Part shown: positions 1 through 9,348 of the stretch, piece after piece | How positions within the stretch are numbered: the stretch's first letter is position 1 | How the letters are laid out: every line of letters starts with the position of its first letter | Assembly (NCBI GenBank): GCA_964610765.1 | Contig: CAZSWS010000033.1 | Location: forward strand, 1 to 29,077 | Length of the DNA: 29,077 nucleotides | Origin: CAZSWS01 sp964610765 | Lineage (GTDB): Bacteria; Bacteroidota; Bacteroidia; Bacteroidales; Tannerellaceae | Direction: 5' to 3' | The notes under the pieces: model-generated | Told to the model about the DNA's origin: nothing | The model's input: the letters and a program-made list of their open reading frames with translations, nothing else | Database searches by the model: none | Made by a program: the position numbers and the translations under genes

Positions 1-26
1 TGTAAAATAATATAATACTCGTAAAA

Positions 27-34
27 TATATTTG
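27..34 (+). promoter_or_regulatory. putative Bacteroidetes -7 promoter box upstream of the GH76 gene
   Basis: The octamer TATATTTG matches the Bacteroidetes -7 consensus TAnnTTTG. A -33 element would fall at or beyond the window edge and cannot be judged. Transcription would start near position 41, leaving a leader of about 100 nt before the first gene. Confidence 0.35.
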
Positions 35-138
35 TAGAGCTCCCTTTTTTAGTAAGTTTGTCTAGACTTATACACACAGTATGACCTTCATGCAGATTTG
101 TATAGAATGTCTATAAAGATGAATGCTATACCTTTAAT

Positions 139-1626
139 ATGACTTTATCAATGGGGAGAAATATACTACGCTCGTCGTTTATTCTTTTTTTAGTGGCTAC
201 CTGTAGCCAAACGATAGTTGCGGCTTCTGACGAGGTGAAACCTCAAGGAGTAATTACGTCTGATAATCTTTCAAAGCAAAACTTGCTGCGCTCTATGCAG
301 TTGACTGATAGGGCGCTATCTTGTTATTTTAAAGAGTCTGATGGGCTGACGATGTATCGGTATTTCAATCCTTATACAGATAAGCAACCCGATGAAAAAG
401 CTAGTGTCTGGATGTACACCAGCGCTATTGAGGCGGTCAACTCTATACTAGCTGCTTTGGATTTCTATAAAGAACAAGGAGAGGTTGAGTTCTATGCAAC
501 TCATGCAAAACGGTATGAAGAGTGGCTGAATAAACTTTACCAAGGTGCAGACTATTATCTGGGTACGTTTGAGTTGACTTCCTATACGCAAACTAAAAAC
601 TGGACCGTCTATGCGGTTGATAGGGCACGAGAGAAAGGGGCTGCTAACGTCACCGGGGTGTTGAATGTCTATGACGACCAAATGTGGCTGATTCGTGAGT
701 TTTTGCAATCGTATAGACTAACGGGCGATGAAGACTATCTGTCGAAGGCTGAATATCTGACGGAGTATGTCTTGGATGGTTGGGATTGTACCATTGATAA
801 GCATGGAAAAGAAAATGGCGGCATTCCGTGGGGACCCGGTTATACCACCAAGCACGCATGTAGCAATGCACCCATGTTGAGTTCATTGATTGGATTGTAT
901 GAGATATATAAAGATGATTCTGCTACTATTGAACACCGATATATAGACGTTTCAGATAGAGAAACGCGCCGTGTGCAGAGGGAGAAGAAGGCTGATTATT
1001 ATTTGGCTTTTGCAAAGAAAATATATGCTTGGCAGCAAGAGCATTTATTGACAGAAAAAGGCGTGTATGATGATATGATGGGCGGGTGCGACCCGAATTG
1101 TGATATCGTTTATGAAGAGGTGAAAGGCTTGAAGTACCGAACAAATACTCCGTTAAGAACATGCATAGGTCCTCCTTATTCCTATAATAGCGGCACGATG
1201 CTTAGTGGAGCTGCTGAGTTGTATCGGGTGACAGGTGACAGACGCTATCAAGAAGACGTAAGACGGCTATCGGATGCCAGCTTTCAATATTTTGCTCATT
1301 TAGGCAAAACTCTTCCGGACTATTATAGCTATGATGTACGTGGATTTTCTAACTGGTTTAATCTAGTCTTATTGCATGGTTTCTTAGATGTATCGTCCAT
1401 CTATGAACCGGCTCATGCGTATATAAATACCTTTCAACAAAACCTGGATTATGGCTATACCCATTTTTTACATAAAGACTTGCTACCTACAAACCTGTTA
1501 GCAGGCTGGCTCTCTCCCAAAGAAGAAAATAAACTGGAGGGGATGTTTATGTTTACTTATGCAACCACTTATGCGGTGTTGGCTAAGTATGTGTTTGACA
1601 AAAACCAGAAAAGTAATAATCAATAG
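139..1626 (+). CDS. secreted glycoside hydrolase family 76-like protein
   Basis: This 495-residue protein resembles the GH76 (alpha/alpha)6-barrel family, whose known members are endo-alpha-1,6-mannanases. Visible hallmarks are the paired aspartates in YDDQMWLIREF (about residues 175-185), the GGIPWGPGYTTKHACSNAP segment that follows, and YNSGTMLSGAAELYRVTGD in the C-terminal half. A hydrophobic N-terminus (ILRSSFILFLVATCSQTIVAA) is a signal peptide. VATC is only a marginal lipobox, so ordinary cleavage near VAA-SD is as likely. A second ATG at 151 (Met-5) would also retain the signal peptide. The next gene starts 12 bp downstream, so the two are probably co-transcribed. The family is known from mannan use, but no SusC/SusD or other mannan enzymes are in view, so the substrate is not established here. 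Confidence 0.75.
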   Translation: MTLSMGRNILRSSFILFLVATCSQTIVAASDEVKPQGVITSDNLSKQNLLRSMQLTDRALSCYFKESDGLTMYRYFNPYTDKQPDEKASVWMYTSAIEAVNSILAALDFYKEQGEVEFYATHAKRYEEWLNKLYQGADYYLGTFELTSYTQTKNWTVYAVDRAREKGAANVTGVLNVYDDQMWLIREFLQSYRLTGDEDYLSKAEYLTEYVLDGWDCTIDKHGKENGGIPWGPGYTTKHACSNAPMLSSLIGLYEIYKDDSATIEHRYIDVSDRETRRVQREKKADYYLAFAKKIYAWQQEHLLTEKGVYDDMMGGCDPNCDIVYEEVKGLKYRTNTPLRTCIGPPYSYNSGTMLSGAAELYRVTGDRRYQEDVRRLSDASFQYFAHLGKTLPDYYSYDVRGFSNWFNLVLLHGFLDVSSIYEPAHAYINTFQQNLDYGYTHFLHKDLLPTNLLAGWLSPKEENKLEGMFMFTYATTYAVLAKYVFDKNQKSNNQ

Positions 1627-1638
1627 ATAGTTAAACCC

Positions 1639-4137
1639 ATGAAAAAAAAGTATGTGTATATGTTTTTCCCTTTGCTCTTCTTGTTTGCTTGTACAAGTAA
1701 GGGCGTAGGTGACTATGAGGTGATAAAAAGTGATTTAAGGCCTCCGGCTTATCCTTTGGTAAGTATTGACCCTTACACCAGTGCCTGGTCAATGACGGAT
1801 AACTTGTATGATGGAGCTGTACGACATTGGACAGAAAAAGAGTTTCCGCTGATTGGAGCTGTAAAAGTAGATGGAGTTATTTATCGTTTTATGGGTACGG
1901 AAGATATTGAATTGCATCCGGTAGTTCCTACTTCTGAACAGGGTGAATGGATAGGACGTTATACGACAACAAAACCATCTTCGAACTGGGAAGAAGCCGG
2001 ATTTGATGATTCCGGCTGGAAGAAAGCACCGGGGGCATTCGGCACAAAGGTGAATGAGCCAACGGCTAAGACCGATTGGACCGACCGTGATATTTGGGTG
2101 AGAAGAAGTGTCAATTTGGAAGAAGATTTGAGGGGGAGAAAGGTCTATTTAGAGTATTCTAATGACGATGATGCCGTGTTTTATATCAATGGGAAAGAGG
2201 TGTTTAATACGGGTCCTACTTGTAATAAGAACAAACTATTTAAACTGCCGGACGAGGTGGTTGAAACATTGAGTAAAGGAGAGAATTTGCTGGCTGCTAC
2301 CTGCACGAATCCGGTAGCGAATGGTTTGCTTGATTTTGGTTTATTAGTACAGAAAGATGAATTTACGGTTTTGGAAAAGACAGCTACTCAACAGTTGGTT
2401 GATGTGCAAGCCATGCAGACACATTACGTATTTACTTGTGGAGGGCTTGACCTGAAATTGACTTTTACTGCACCGCTTTTTATGGATGATTTATCTCTAT
2501 TGAGTCGTCCGGTCAACTATATAACCTATGCCGTATCGTCGAATGATGGACAACCACATGATGTGCAGTTTTATTTTGAAGCATCACCACGCTGGGCTTT
2601 GAATCAACCTTATCAGGAATGTGTTACTGAACGCTTGGAGGACAACGGGCTGTTGTTTTTGAAATCAGGCAGTAAAGAACAAAACATATTGGGTAAGCAA
2701 GGAGATGATATCCGAATTGATTGGGGATATTTCTATCTGGTAGCTGAAAAAGAGGATAGAACTTCACGTATTGGAAGTAGCGATGCGCTGAGGACTCTTT
2801 TTGCATCCGACTCTGAAGGTGAACAAGCGGAGAAAGGAATGAATGGCGATGCACATATGTCCATGACTCATAAGGTGGGTTCGGTGAAAGACTTTTCAGC
2901 CAAAATCATGATTGGCTATGATGATATTTATTCCATTCAATATTTTGGAGAGAATCTTCGTCCTTATTGGAACGCCGAAGGGAAAAGCTCGATTGAAGAA
3001 CAGTTTCATGCTGCCAATAAAACGTATGAACAGCTGATGAAGAAATGTTATCAGTTTGACAAGCAATTGATGAAAACAGCCATATCTGCCGGTGGGAAAA
3101 AATATGCCGAGCTCTGTGCTTTAGCTTATAGACAGGCAGTTTCTGCGCATAAGCTCGCTAAAGCTCCAAATGGCGATTTGCTATGGTTGTCGAAAGAAAA
3201 TGACAGTAATGGGTCAATTGGTACGGTGGATATCACCTATCCGTCTTCGCCTTTATTCTTATATTATAATGTAGAGTTGGCTAAAGGGCTTCTTAATCAT
3301 ATATTCTATTATAGTGAAAGCGGAAAATGGGTGAAACCATTTCCTTCACATGATGTGGGTACTTATCCGCTGGCTAATGGACAGACTTATGGGGGTGATA
3401 TGCCTATTGAAGAGGCCGGAAATATGTTGGTAGTTACAGCAGCTATTGCCTATATGGAGGGAAATGCTTCGTATGCAGAAAAACATTGGGATGTCTTGAC
3501 TGTTTGGGCTGACTATCTGTTAGAACATGGTCTTGATCCGGAAAATCAGTTATGTACTGATGACTTTGCCGGTCATTTCGCACATAATGCCAATTTATCA
3601 GTTAAAGCTATCATGGGTATTGCTTCTTATGGCAAACTGGCTGAAATGTTGGGTGAAAATGGTATTGCAGAAGAATACACTTCAAAAGCACGAGCCATGG
3701 CGCAAGAATGGATATCAATGGCAGATGATGGCGATCATTACCGATTAACCTTTGACAAACCGGGCACTTGGAGCTTGAAGTATAATCTGATTTGGGATAA
3801 GTTGATGCAGATGAATATTTTCCCGGCTGAGGTGGCGCAGAAGGAACTGCCTTATTATTTAACTAAGCAGAATAAGTATGGAACGCCTTTGGATAATAGA
3901 GAAACCTATACGAAAACAGATTGGATTGTTTGGACGGCAACTCTGGCAGATGATGCAGAAACATTTGAAAAGTTTATAGATCCGCTTTATCTGTTTATGA
4001 ATGAGACAATCGATCGTGTTCCTATGTCAGACTGGGTATTTACAGATAAGCCTCATCGTCGTGGCTTCAAGGGGCGTTCGGTGGTAGGTGGCTATTATAT
4101 AAAGATGCTGGAACAGAAATTAAAAGATCGGCAATAG
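1639..4137 (+). CDS. DUF4965/DUF5127 (glutaminase A-like) lipoprotein
   Basis: An 832-residue lipoprotein with a lipobox LFAC (Cys-18). The N-terminal stretch RPPAYPLVSIDPYTSAWSM is the DUF4964-type start of the GtaA-like 'glutaminase' family, followed by DUF5127, DUF4965 and DUF1793-like regions. The last are rich in (alpha/alpha) helical-hairpin repeats around residues 490-830 (for example YPSSPLFLYYNVELAKGLL and DDFAGHFAHNANLSVKAI). Between about residues 95 and 235 is a jelly-roll, galactose-binding-like segment (NWEEAGFDDSGWKKAPGAFG ... VYLEYSNDDDAVFYINGKEV), reminiscent of the sugar-binding domain of GH2 enzymes. The glutaminase name comes from fungal GtaA. In Bacteroidetes the fold, the inserted domain and the GH76 neighbour point as much to carbohydrate as to glutamine. 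It ends about 30 bp before a terminator, so it closes a two-gene unit. Confidence 0.75.
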   Translation: MKKKYVYMFFPLLFLFACTSKGVGDYEVIKSDLRPPAYPLVSIDPYTSAWSMTDNLYDGAVRHWTEKEFPLIGAVKVDGVIYRFMGTEDIELHPVVPTSEQGEWIGRYTTTKPSSNWEEAGFDDSGWKKAPGAFGTKVNEPTAKTDWTDRDIWVRRSVNLEEDLRGRKVYLEYSNDDDAVFYINGKEVFNTGPTCNKNKLFKLPDEVVETLSKGENLLAATCTNPVANGLLDFGLLVQKDEFTVLEKTATQQLVDVQAMQTHYVFTCGGLDLKLTFTAPLFMDDLSLLSRPVNYITYAVSSNDGQPHDVQFYFEASPRWALNQPYQECVTERLEDNGLLFLKSGSKEQNILGKQGDDIRIDWGYFYLVAEKEDRTSRIGSSDALRTLFASDSEGEQAEKGMNGDAHMSMTHKVGSVKDFSAKIMIGYDDIYSIQYFGENLRPYWNAEGKSSIEEQFHAANKTYEQLMKKCYQFDKQLMKTAISAGGKKYAELCALAYRQAVSAHKLAKAPNGDLLWLSKENDSNGSIGTVDITYPSSPLFLYYNVELAKGLLNHIFYYSESGKWVKPFPSHDVGTYPLANGQTYGGDMPIEEAGNMLVVTAAIAYMEGNASYAEKHWDVLTVWADYLLEHGLDPENQLCTDDFAGHFAHNANLSVKAIMGIASYGKLAEMLGENGIAEEYTSKARAMAQEWISMADDGDHYRLTFDKPGTWSLKYNLIWDKLMQMNIFPAEVAQKELPYYLTKQNKYGTPLDNRETYTKTDWIVWTATLADDAETFEKFIDPLYLFMNETIDRVPMSDWVFTDKPHRRGFKGRSVVGGYYIKMLEQKLKDRQ

Positions 4138-4169
4138 TTTCTATGCGTTAAACGATAGCAAGTAATTCG

Positions 4170-4210
4170 AGAACCCTTTTTGTATTAAGTATATGCGAAA
4201 AGGGTTCTTT
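4170..4210 (+). terminator. intrinsic terminator after the DUF4965 gene
   Basis: An inverted repeat gaaccctttt (4171-4180) / aaaagggttc (4198-4207), extendable by an A-T pair, with a 17-nt loop and a short T run. It lies 33 bp after the stop codon and separates the GH76 unit from clpC. Confidence 0.65.
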
Positions 4211-4274
4211 GTACGGTAGATACGATTGATTTGTATATAGATACTTATGAGACAAAGGGGAAAATTATTTTTTG

Positions 4275-4282
4275 TACTTTTG
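4275..4282 (+). promoter_or_regulatory. putative clpC promoter -7 box
   Basis: TACTTTTG matches TAnnTTTG exactly. No convincing TTTG lies about 19-21 bp upstream, so the -33 element is weak or replaced. It predicts a start near 4289 and a leader of about 170 nt before clpC. The rest of the 321-bp gap holds the upstream terminator and two leader hairpins. Confidence 0.45.
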
Positions 4283-4285
4283 AGT

Positions 4286-4390
4286 GTTATGATTCTATTA
4301 AATGGTCTTTATGCATCATAACAGCATGTAGAAATAACAGAGAATGAGTAAAGCTGGCATGTTACGAGAGGGTTTACAGCTTTTGTAAAC
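4286..4390 (+). promoter_or_regulatory. structured clpC leader: two inverted repeats
   Basis: Two perfect inverted repeats lie between the putative start point and clpC. The first is gttatgat (4286-4293) / atcataac (4315-4322), directly at the predicted transcription start. The second is gtttaca (4372-4378) / tgtaaac (4384-4390) with a 5-nt loop. Neither resembles the CIRCE operator (TTAGCACTC-N9-GAGTGCTAA) or is followed by a T run, so they are not obvious terminators. They could be an operator and/or leader RNA hairpins. Confidence 0.35.
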
Positions 4391-4458
4391 AATGGCATAG
4401 TATTTGTTCATATATTCATGGTTATTTACTTTTTAGAAATACAAAGAGGAGTAGAAAA

Positions 4459-7020
4459 ATGAAGAATAATTTTTCAAAACGAGTTAAAGACGTTATTATA
4501 TATAGTAGAGAAGAAGCCGGACGCCTTCAAAATACGCATATCGGACCGGAGCATTTATTGCTGGGAATCATCCGCGATGGGAAGGGTGAGGCTATTCGTA
4601 TGCTTCATGAACTGGATATTGATGTCTTGGATATAAAAGAACGCATAGAACAGGAAGTGAGAGGCTCAGTAGAAGGAGAAGGAAGCATACCTGTAGAGAT
4701 AACAGTGAGTAAAAATACGGAGCGAATTCTTAGGGTAGGAATGTTGGAGGCACGCTTGTTTAAAGACGAAGAGGCTGATACGATTCACCTTTTATTAGCT
4801 ATCTTAAAAGATAAGTTTAATGTGGCTACACGCATCTTAAACGAAGCGGGTGCCGACTATTCTTTGCTTCACAACAAGTTGTCTTCAGAAAAAGGGATGG
4901 AGCATCTGCGAGAAGATGCGATAACGGATGGCTTTACTGACGACGAAGATGAGGACGAGGAGGATGCTTTTGAAGGTTCTTCCGGTGGAGATACAAGTCG
5001 TCAAAACCCGGGTCCTGTGACCGGACAAGCCAAAACGCCGGGTGGAGATACGCCGGTGCTGAACAATTTTGGCACGGATATGACACGTGCTGCAGCTGAA
5101 AATCGCTTAGACCCGATAGTCGGTCGTGAGAAAGAAATAGAGCGGTTGGCACAAATCTTAAGCCGTCGGAAGAAAAATAATCCGGTGTTGATTGGTGAGC
5201 CGGGGGTAGGTAAATCGGCCATAGTAGAAGGGTTGGCTTTGCGTATTATTCAACGAAAAGTATCACGAGTCTTGTTTGATAAACGTGTGATTAGTCTGGA
5301 TATGGCTTCTATCGTGGCAGGCACTAAATATCGTGGACAGTTTGAAGAGCGCATAAAAGCGATATTGAATGAGCTGACTAAAAACCCGAATATTATCTTG
5401 TTTATTGACGAGATACATACCATTGTGGGGGCAGGTTCTGCTTCAGGGTCAATGGATGCTGCAAATATGCTTAAACCGGCACTCGCAAGAGGAGAAATCC
5501 AATGTATCGGGGCGACTACACTAGATGAATATCGGAAAAATATTGAAAAGGATGGTGCTTTGGAGCGTCGTTTCCAGAAAGTAATCGTAGACCCAACTAC
5601 AGCTGAAGAGACACTCCAAATATTAGAGAATATCAAAGACCGATACGAAGAACATCATAATGTAAGTTACACACAAGATGCTTTGAAAGCTTGTGTGACG
5701 CTGACAGAACGTTATATAAGTGACCGTAATTTCCCTGACAAGGCAATTGATGCGCTGGACGAAGCGGGTTCGCGTGTACATATATCAAATATCATTGTTC
5801 CCCAGGAAATTGAAGATTTAGAAAATCTGATAGAGGTAACAAGAAACGAAAAGCTAGCTGCTGTTAAGTCGCAAAACTTTGAATTGGCTGCTAGTTTCCG
5901 TGACAAAGAACGCCAATACCTGCTTCGGTTGGAAGATGCCAAGTCTAAATGGGAAAAAGACTTGAAGGAACATCGGGAAACAGTTGACGAAGAGAAAGTG
6001 GCCGAAGTGGTGGCGATGATATCGGGTGTGCCGGTACAACGAATTGCGAAGGCTGAAAACCAACGTTTGTTGGAGATGGGTGATCAGTTGAAAGAAAAAA
6101 TCATCGGACAGGATGATGCTGTCATGAAGATAGTGAAAGCTATTCAACGAAATAGGGTCGGGCTGAAAGATCCGAATAAACCCATCGGAACCTTTATGTT
6201 TTTAGGACCAACAGGTGTGGGGAAAACGCACTTAGCCAAGTTGCTCTCGGAATATCTGTTCGATTCGCAAGATGCACTGATTCGTATTGATATGAGCGAA
6301 TATTTAGAAAAATTTGCCGTATCCAGATTGATTGGAGCGCCTCCCGGATATGTGGGATATGAAGAAGGTGGTCAATTGACTGAAAAAGTACGTAGAAAAC
6401 CTTATTCGGTAGTCCTTTTAGATGAAATAGAGAAAGCTCACCCGGATGTATTCAACTTGCTTCTACAAGTGTTGGATGAAGGACGCTTAACAGATAGTTT
6501 AGGACGACGTATCGATTTTAAGAACACCATTGTGATTATGACATCAAATATCGGTACGCGACAGCTGAAAGATTTTGGACGTGGAGTAGGGTTTAGTATG
6601 CCGGGAGAAAGTGACGTGGATAAAGATTTTTCTAGAGGCGTGATTCAAAAAGCCTTGAACAGAGCTTTCGCTCCGGAATTCTTGAATCGTGTGGATGATA
6701 TCGTAATGTTTGACCAACTAGATAGAGAAGCTATTTATAAGATTATTGATATTGAGTTGGCCGGATTCTATAAACGTGTGAAAGGATTGGGCTATACCAT
6801 TGAAATATCGAATGAAGCCAAAGAGTTTATAGCAACGAAGGGTTATGACGTGCAATTTGGAGCACGCCCCTTAAAACGTGCCATCCAGAAGTATTTGGAA
6901 GACGAATTGGCAGAGATGATTATTAAGTCGTCGGTTAAAGAAGGTGATACGATAGTCGTTGACTTCGATAAGGATAGCGGTAAGATAGTCAATCATATTA
7001 AAGAGAAACAGACCTCTTGA
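4459..7020 (+). CDS. clpC: ATP-dependent Clp protease ATP-binding subunit ClpC
   Basis: An 853-residue HSP100/ClpC unfoldase, which threads substrates into the ClpP peptidase in the cytoplasm. Two Clp_N repeats fill about residues 1-145, followed by an acidic linker (DDEDEDEEDAFEG, about 161-172). AAA+ domain 1 has Walker A GEPGVGKS (246-253) and Walker B ILFIDEIH (313-320). A UVR-like middle region (NFELAASFRDKERQYLLRLEDAK, about 473-495) identifies ClpC rather than ClpB. AAA+ domain 2 has GPTGVGKT (583-590), VVLLDEIEKA (651-660) and a VGF tripeptide (710-712) of the kind used to dock ClpP. An AGAGGAG-like purine run sits about 10 nt before the ATG, which is unusual in this phylum. It has its own leader and a terminator follows. 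No mcsA, mcsB or ctsR is adjacent. Confidence 0.96.
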   Translation: MKNNFSKRVKDVIIYSREEAGRLQNTHIGPEHLLLGIIRDGKGEAIRMLHELDIDVLDIKERIEQEVRGSVEGEGSIPVEITVSKNTERILRVGMLEARLFKDEEADTIHLLLAILKDKFNVATRILNEAGADYSLLHNKLSSEKGMEHLREDAITDGFTDDEDEDEEDAFEGSSGGDTSRQNPGPVTGQAKTPGGDTPVLNNFGTDMTRAAAENRLDPIVGREKEIERLAQILSRRKKNNPVLIGEPGVGKSAIVEGLALRIIQRKVSRVLFDKRVISLDMASIVAGTKYRGQFEERIKAILNELTKNPNIILFIDEIHTIVGAGSASGSMDAANMLKPALARGEIQCIGATTLDEYRKNIEKDGALERRFQKVIVDPTTAEETLQILENIKDRYEEHHNVSYTQDALKACVTLTERYISDRNFPDKAIDALDEAGSRVHISNIIVPQEIEDLENLIEVTRNEKLAAVKSQNFELAASFRDKERQYLLRLEDAKSKWEKDLKEHRETVDEEKVAEVVAMISGVPVQRIAKAENQRLLEMGDQLKEKIIGQDDAVMKIVKAIQRNRVGLKDPNKPIGTFMFLGPTGVGKTHLAKLLSEYLFDSQDALIRIDMSEYLEKFAVSRLIGAPPGYVGYEEGGQLTEKVRRKPYSVVLLDEIEKAHPDVFNLLLQVLDEGRLTDSLGRRIDFKNTIVIMTSNIGTRQLKDFGRGVGFSMPGESDVDKDFSRGVIQKALNRAFAPEFLNRVDDIVMFDQLDREAIYKIIDIELAGFYKRVKGLGYTIEISNEAKEFIATKGYDVQFGARPLKRAIQKYLEDELAEMIIKSSVKEGDTIVVDFDKDSGKIVNHIKEKQTS

Positions 7021-7045
7021 TGGTTTTATATAAATAAAAACAGCC

Positions 7046-7079
7046 AAAATGTCAGGTAGAAATATCTGGCATTTTTTTT
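7046..7079 (+). terminator. intrinsic terminator after clpC
   Basis: Stem aaaatgtcaggta (7046-7058) / tatctggcatttt (7063-7075) with two non-Watson-Crick positions, a GAAA tetraloop, and a run of Ts to 7079. It lies 25 bp after the clpC stop and separates it from htpG. Confidence 0.8.
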
Positions 7080-7127
7080 GATTCATACTTGACAGATAAA
7101 AAATATAAATAAATAATAGAAGTTACT

Positions 7128-9191
7128 ATGGCAAAAGACAATCAGAAAAAAGGGAATATTGGTGTAACCAGTGAAAATATTTTCCCGATTATTAAGAAAT
7201 TCCTTTACAGTGACCATGAAATATTTTTACGTGAATTGGTCTCGAACGCAGTAGATGCTACTCAAAAGTTAAATACACTGGCATCGGTAGGTGAGTTTAA
7301 GGGTGAGTTGGGTAACCTGACCGTTCATGTTCGCATAGAAGATGGGAAATTGATTATTTCTGACCGTGGTATAGGTATGACGGCAGAAGAAATAGATAAA
7401 TATATTAACCAGATAGCCTTTTCCAGCGCTGAAGAATTTGTAGAGAAATACAAAAATGATGCAGCTGCTATTATCGGACATTTTGGCTTAGGTTTTTATT
7501 CATCGTTCATGGTTTCAAAACGTGTTGAGATTATCACAAAATCATGGAAAGATGATGCTGTCGCAATGAAATGGAGTTGCGAAGGTACACCTGAATATGA
7601 AATGGTTGAGACCGAGAAAGCTGACCGCGGGACGGACATCATTTTATATATTGATGATGAAAATAAAGACTTTTTGGAACAATCACGTATCAATACGTTG
7701 CTGAATAAGTATTGTAAATTCCTTCCGATTCCGATAGCTTTTGGTAAAAAGCAAGAGTGGAAAGATGGGAAACATGTAGATACGGATGAAGATAATATCA
7801 TCAACAATACGCAACCGGCATGGGTGAAGAAACCTGCTGATTTGAAAGATGAAGATTATAAAAACTTTTATCGAGAATTGTATCCCATGAGTGATGATCC
7901 ATTGTTTTGGATACACTTAAACGTTGATTATCCGTTTAACTTGACCGGTATTCTTTACTTCCCACTTATCAAAAACAATTTAGACTTGAACCGGAATAAA
8001 ATTCAACTTTATTCGAATCAGGTTTTTGTAACTGATTCGGTTGAAGGGATTGTGCCGGAATTTCTCACCTTACTTCATGGAGTGATTGATTCGCCTGATA
8101 TTCCGTTGAATGTTTCTCGTTCATATCTGCAGAGCGACCAGAATGTGAAAAAGATTTCCAACCATATCACGAAGAAAGTTGCTGATCGCCTGGAAGAAAT
8201 ATTCAAGAATGACCGAAAACAATTTGAAGAGAAATGGGATAGTCTGAAACTGTTTGTTCAATATGGTATGTTGAGCGAAGATAAGTTTTATGACCGGGCT
8301 GTGAAGTTTTCGTTGCTGAAAGATGTGGGTGGCGCTTATTTCACCAGCGAAGAATACAAGACGTTGATTAAAGACAATCAAACAGATAAAGACGGTCGAT
8401 TAATCTATTTGTACTCTACAAATAAGGATGAGCAGTATAGTTATATTCAAGCAGCTAAAGACAAAGGATATAGTGTGTTGGAAATGGACGGACAACTGGA
8501 TGTGCATATCATCAGTCAGTTTGAACAGAAAAATGACCAATCCGGTTTTGTGCGTGTGGATAGTGATACGATTGACAAACTGATACAAAAAGAAGATGCC
8601 GGGGAAGTAAAGCTGGATCAAGAGCAAAAAGAAGCTTTGCAAGAAGTATTTAAGGCTCGTTTGCCAAAAATGGACAAAATGGAGTTTTATGTAACGCTTG
8701 AAGCATTAGGAGAGCAAGTGAATCCGGTGTTGCTGACACAAAGTGAATATATGCGCCGTATGCGTGAAATGGCTGCTATGCAATCCGGTATGTCTTTTTA
8801 TGGCGAAATGCCGGAAAGCTATAACTTGGTGTTGAATGCGGATCACCCGTTGATTAAAAAGGTACTTGCTGAGGAAGAATTGGCTTGTGCTGACGAGTTG
8901 AACCCCATCATGTTGGAACTGGAGAAAGCGAAAAAAGAGCAAACAGATCTACGCGAATCGCAATCTAAAAAGAAAGAAGAAGAACTTTCGACAGCAGAGA
9001 AGGAAGCGATGACTAAAGCTGAACAACAAGTTACGTCATTACGTGGAAAGGCAAATGCTGTATTGCATGAATATGCAGCCGGAAATAACTTAATTGGGCA
9101 ATTGATAGACTTGGCTCTGCTGAGTAACGGTCTGTTAAAAGGCGAAGCATTGAGTGAGTTTGTGAAACGCAGTGTTACGATGATTAGCTAA
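7128..9191 (+). CDS. htpG: molecular chaperone HtpG (bacterial Hsp90)
   Basis: A 687-residue bacterial Hsp90, an ATP-dependent cytoplasmic chaperone. The GHKL nucleotide pocket is intact: FLRELVSNAVDATQK with catalytic Glu-36 and Asn-40, SDRGIGM with Asp-79, and the glycine-rich lid base GHFGLGFYSSF (117-127), then GTDIILYI. The middle domain contains the catalytic-loop arginine region (NVSRSYLQSD), and the C-terminal dimerisation region holds a charged coiled-coil-like stretch (KAKKEQTDLRESQSKKKEEE). Length fits Bacteroidetes HtpG. It follows clpC by 107 bp with a terminator between, so it is probably transcribed separately. No exact TAnnTTTG box was found in the short gap. Confidence 0.97.
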   Translation: MAKDNQKKGNIGVTSENIFPIIKKFLYSDHEIFLRELVSNAVDATQKLNTLASVGEFKGELGNLTVHVRIEDGKLIISDRGIGMTAEEIDKYINQIAFSSAEEFVEKYKNDAAAIIGHFGLGFYSSFMVSKRVEIITKSWKDDAVAMKWSCEGTPEYEMVETEKADRGTDIILYIDDENKDFLEQSRINTLLNKYCKFLPIPIAFGKKQEWKDGKHVDTDEDNIINNTQPAWVKKPADLKDEDYKNFYRELYPMSDDPLFWIHLNVDYPFNLTGILYFPLIKNNLDLNRNKIQLYSNQVFVTDSVEGIVPEFLTLLHGVIDSPDIPLNVSRSYLQSDQNVKKISNHITKKVADRLEEIFKNDRKQFEEKWDSLKLFVQYGMLSEDKFYDRAVKFSLLKDVGGAYFTSEEYKTLIKDNQTDKDGRLIYLYSTNKDEQYSYIQAAKDKGYSVLEMDGQLDVHIISQFEQKNDQSGFVRVDSDTIDKLIQKEDAGEVKLDQEQKEALQEVFKARLPKMDKMEFYVTLEALGEQVNPVLLTQSEYMRRMREMAAMQSGMSFYGEMPESYNLVLNADHPLIKKVLAEEELACADELNPIMLELEKAKKEQTDLRESQSKKKEEELSTAEKEAMTKAEQQVTSLRGKANAVLHEYAAGNNLIGQLIDLALLSNGLLKGEALSEFVKRSVTMIS

Positions 9192-9220
9192 TTGCTGACT
9201 AAATATCACTAAAAACTTAT

Positions 9221-9260
9221 ACGACCGATACGCCCACAAAGAAGTATCGGTCGTTTTTTT
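9221..9260 (+). terminator. intrinsic terminator after htpG
   Basis: A perfect 11-bp stem acgaccgatac (9221-9231) / gtatcggtcgt (9244-9254), a 12-nt loop, and a T run to 9260, 29 bp after the htpG stop. Confidence 0.9.
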
Positions 9261-9328
9261 ATAAAAAACATCTATTGAATGTATGGGTGATTTGAAGAAA
9301 TGCGTATAGGATTCTGAAATATAAAACT

Positions 9329-9336
9329 TATATTTG
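9329..9336 (+). promoter_or_regulatory. promoter -7 box of the thiamine-salvage operon
   Basis: TATATTTG is an exact TAnnTTTG match. The predicted start (about 9343) lies a few bases before the first paired base of the TPP aptamer at 9349, which independently supports the call. No good -33 TTTG is visible at the usual distance. Confidence 0.65.
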
Positions 9337-9348
9337 TAAAAAATCAAC

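Noticed and set aside
4286..4322. CIRCE/HrcA operator upstream of clpC
   Set aside because: The arms gttatgat/atcataac and the 21-nt spacing do not match TTAGCACTC-N9-GAGTGCTAA.
5250..5636. 128-codon open frame on the - strand
   Set aside because: It lies inside clpC, antisense to the first AAA+ domain, with no promoter or family resemblance.
7089..7117. TTGACA-like hexamer before htpG as a sigma-70 promoter
   Set aside because: No TATAAT-like hexamer lies at 17 bp, and the phylum uses a different consensus; the match is probably chance in AT-rich DNA.
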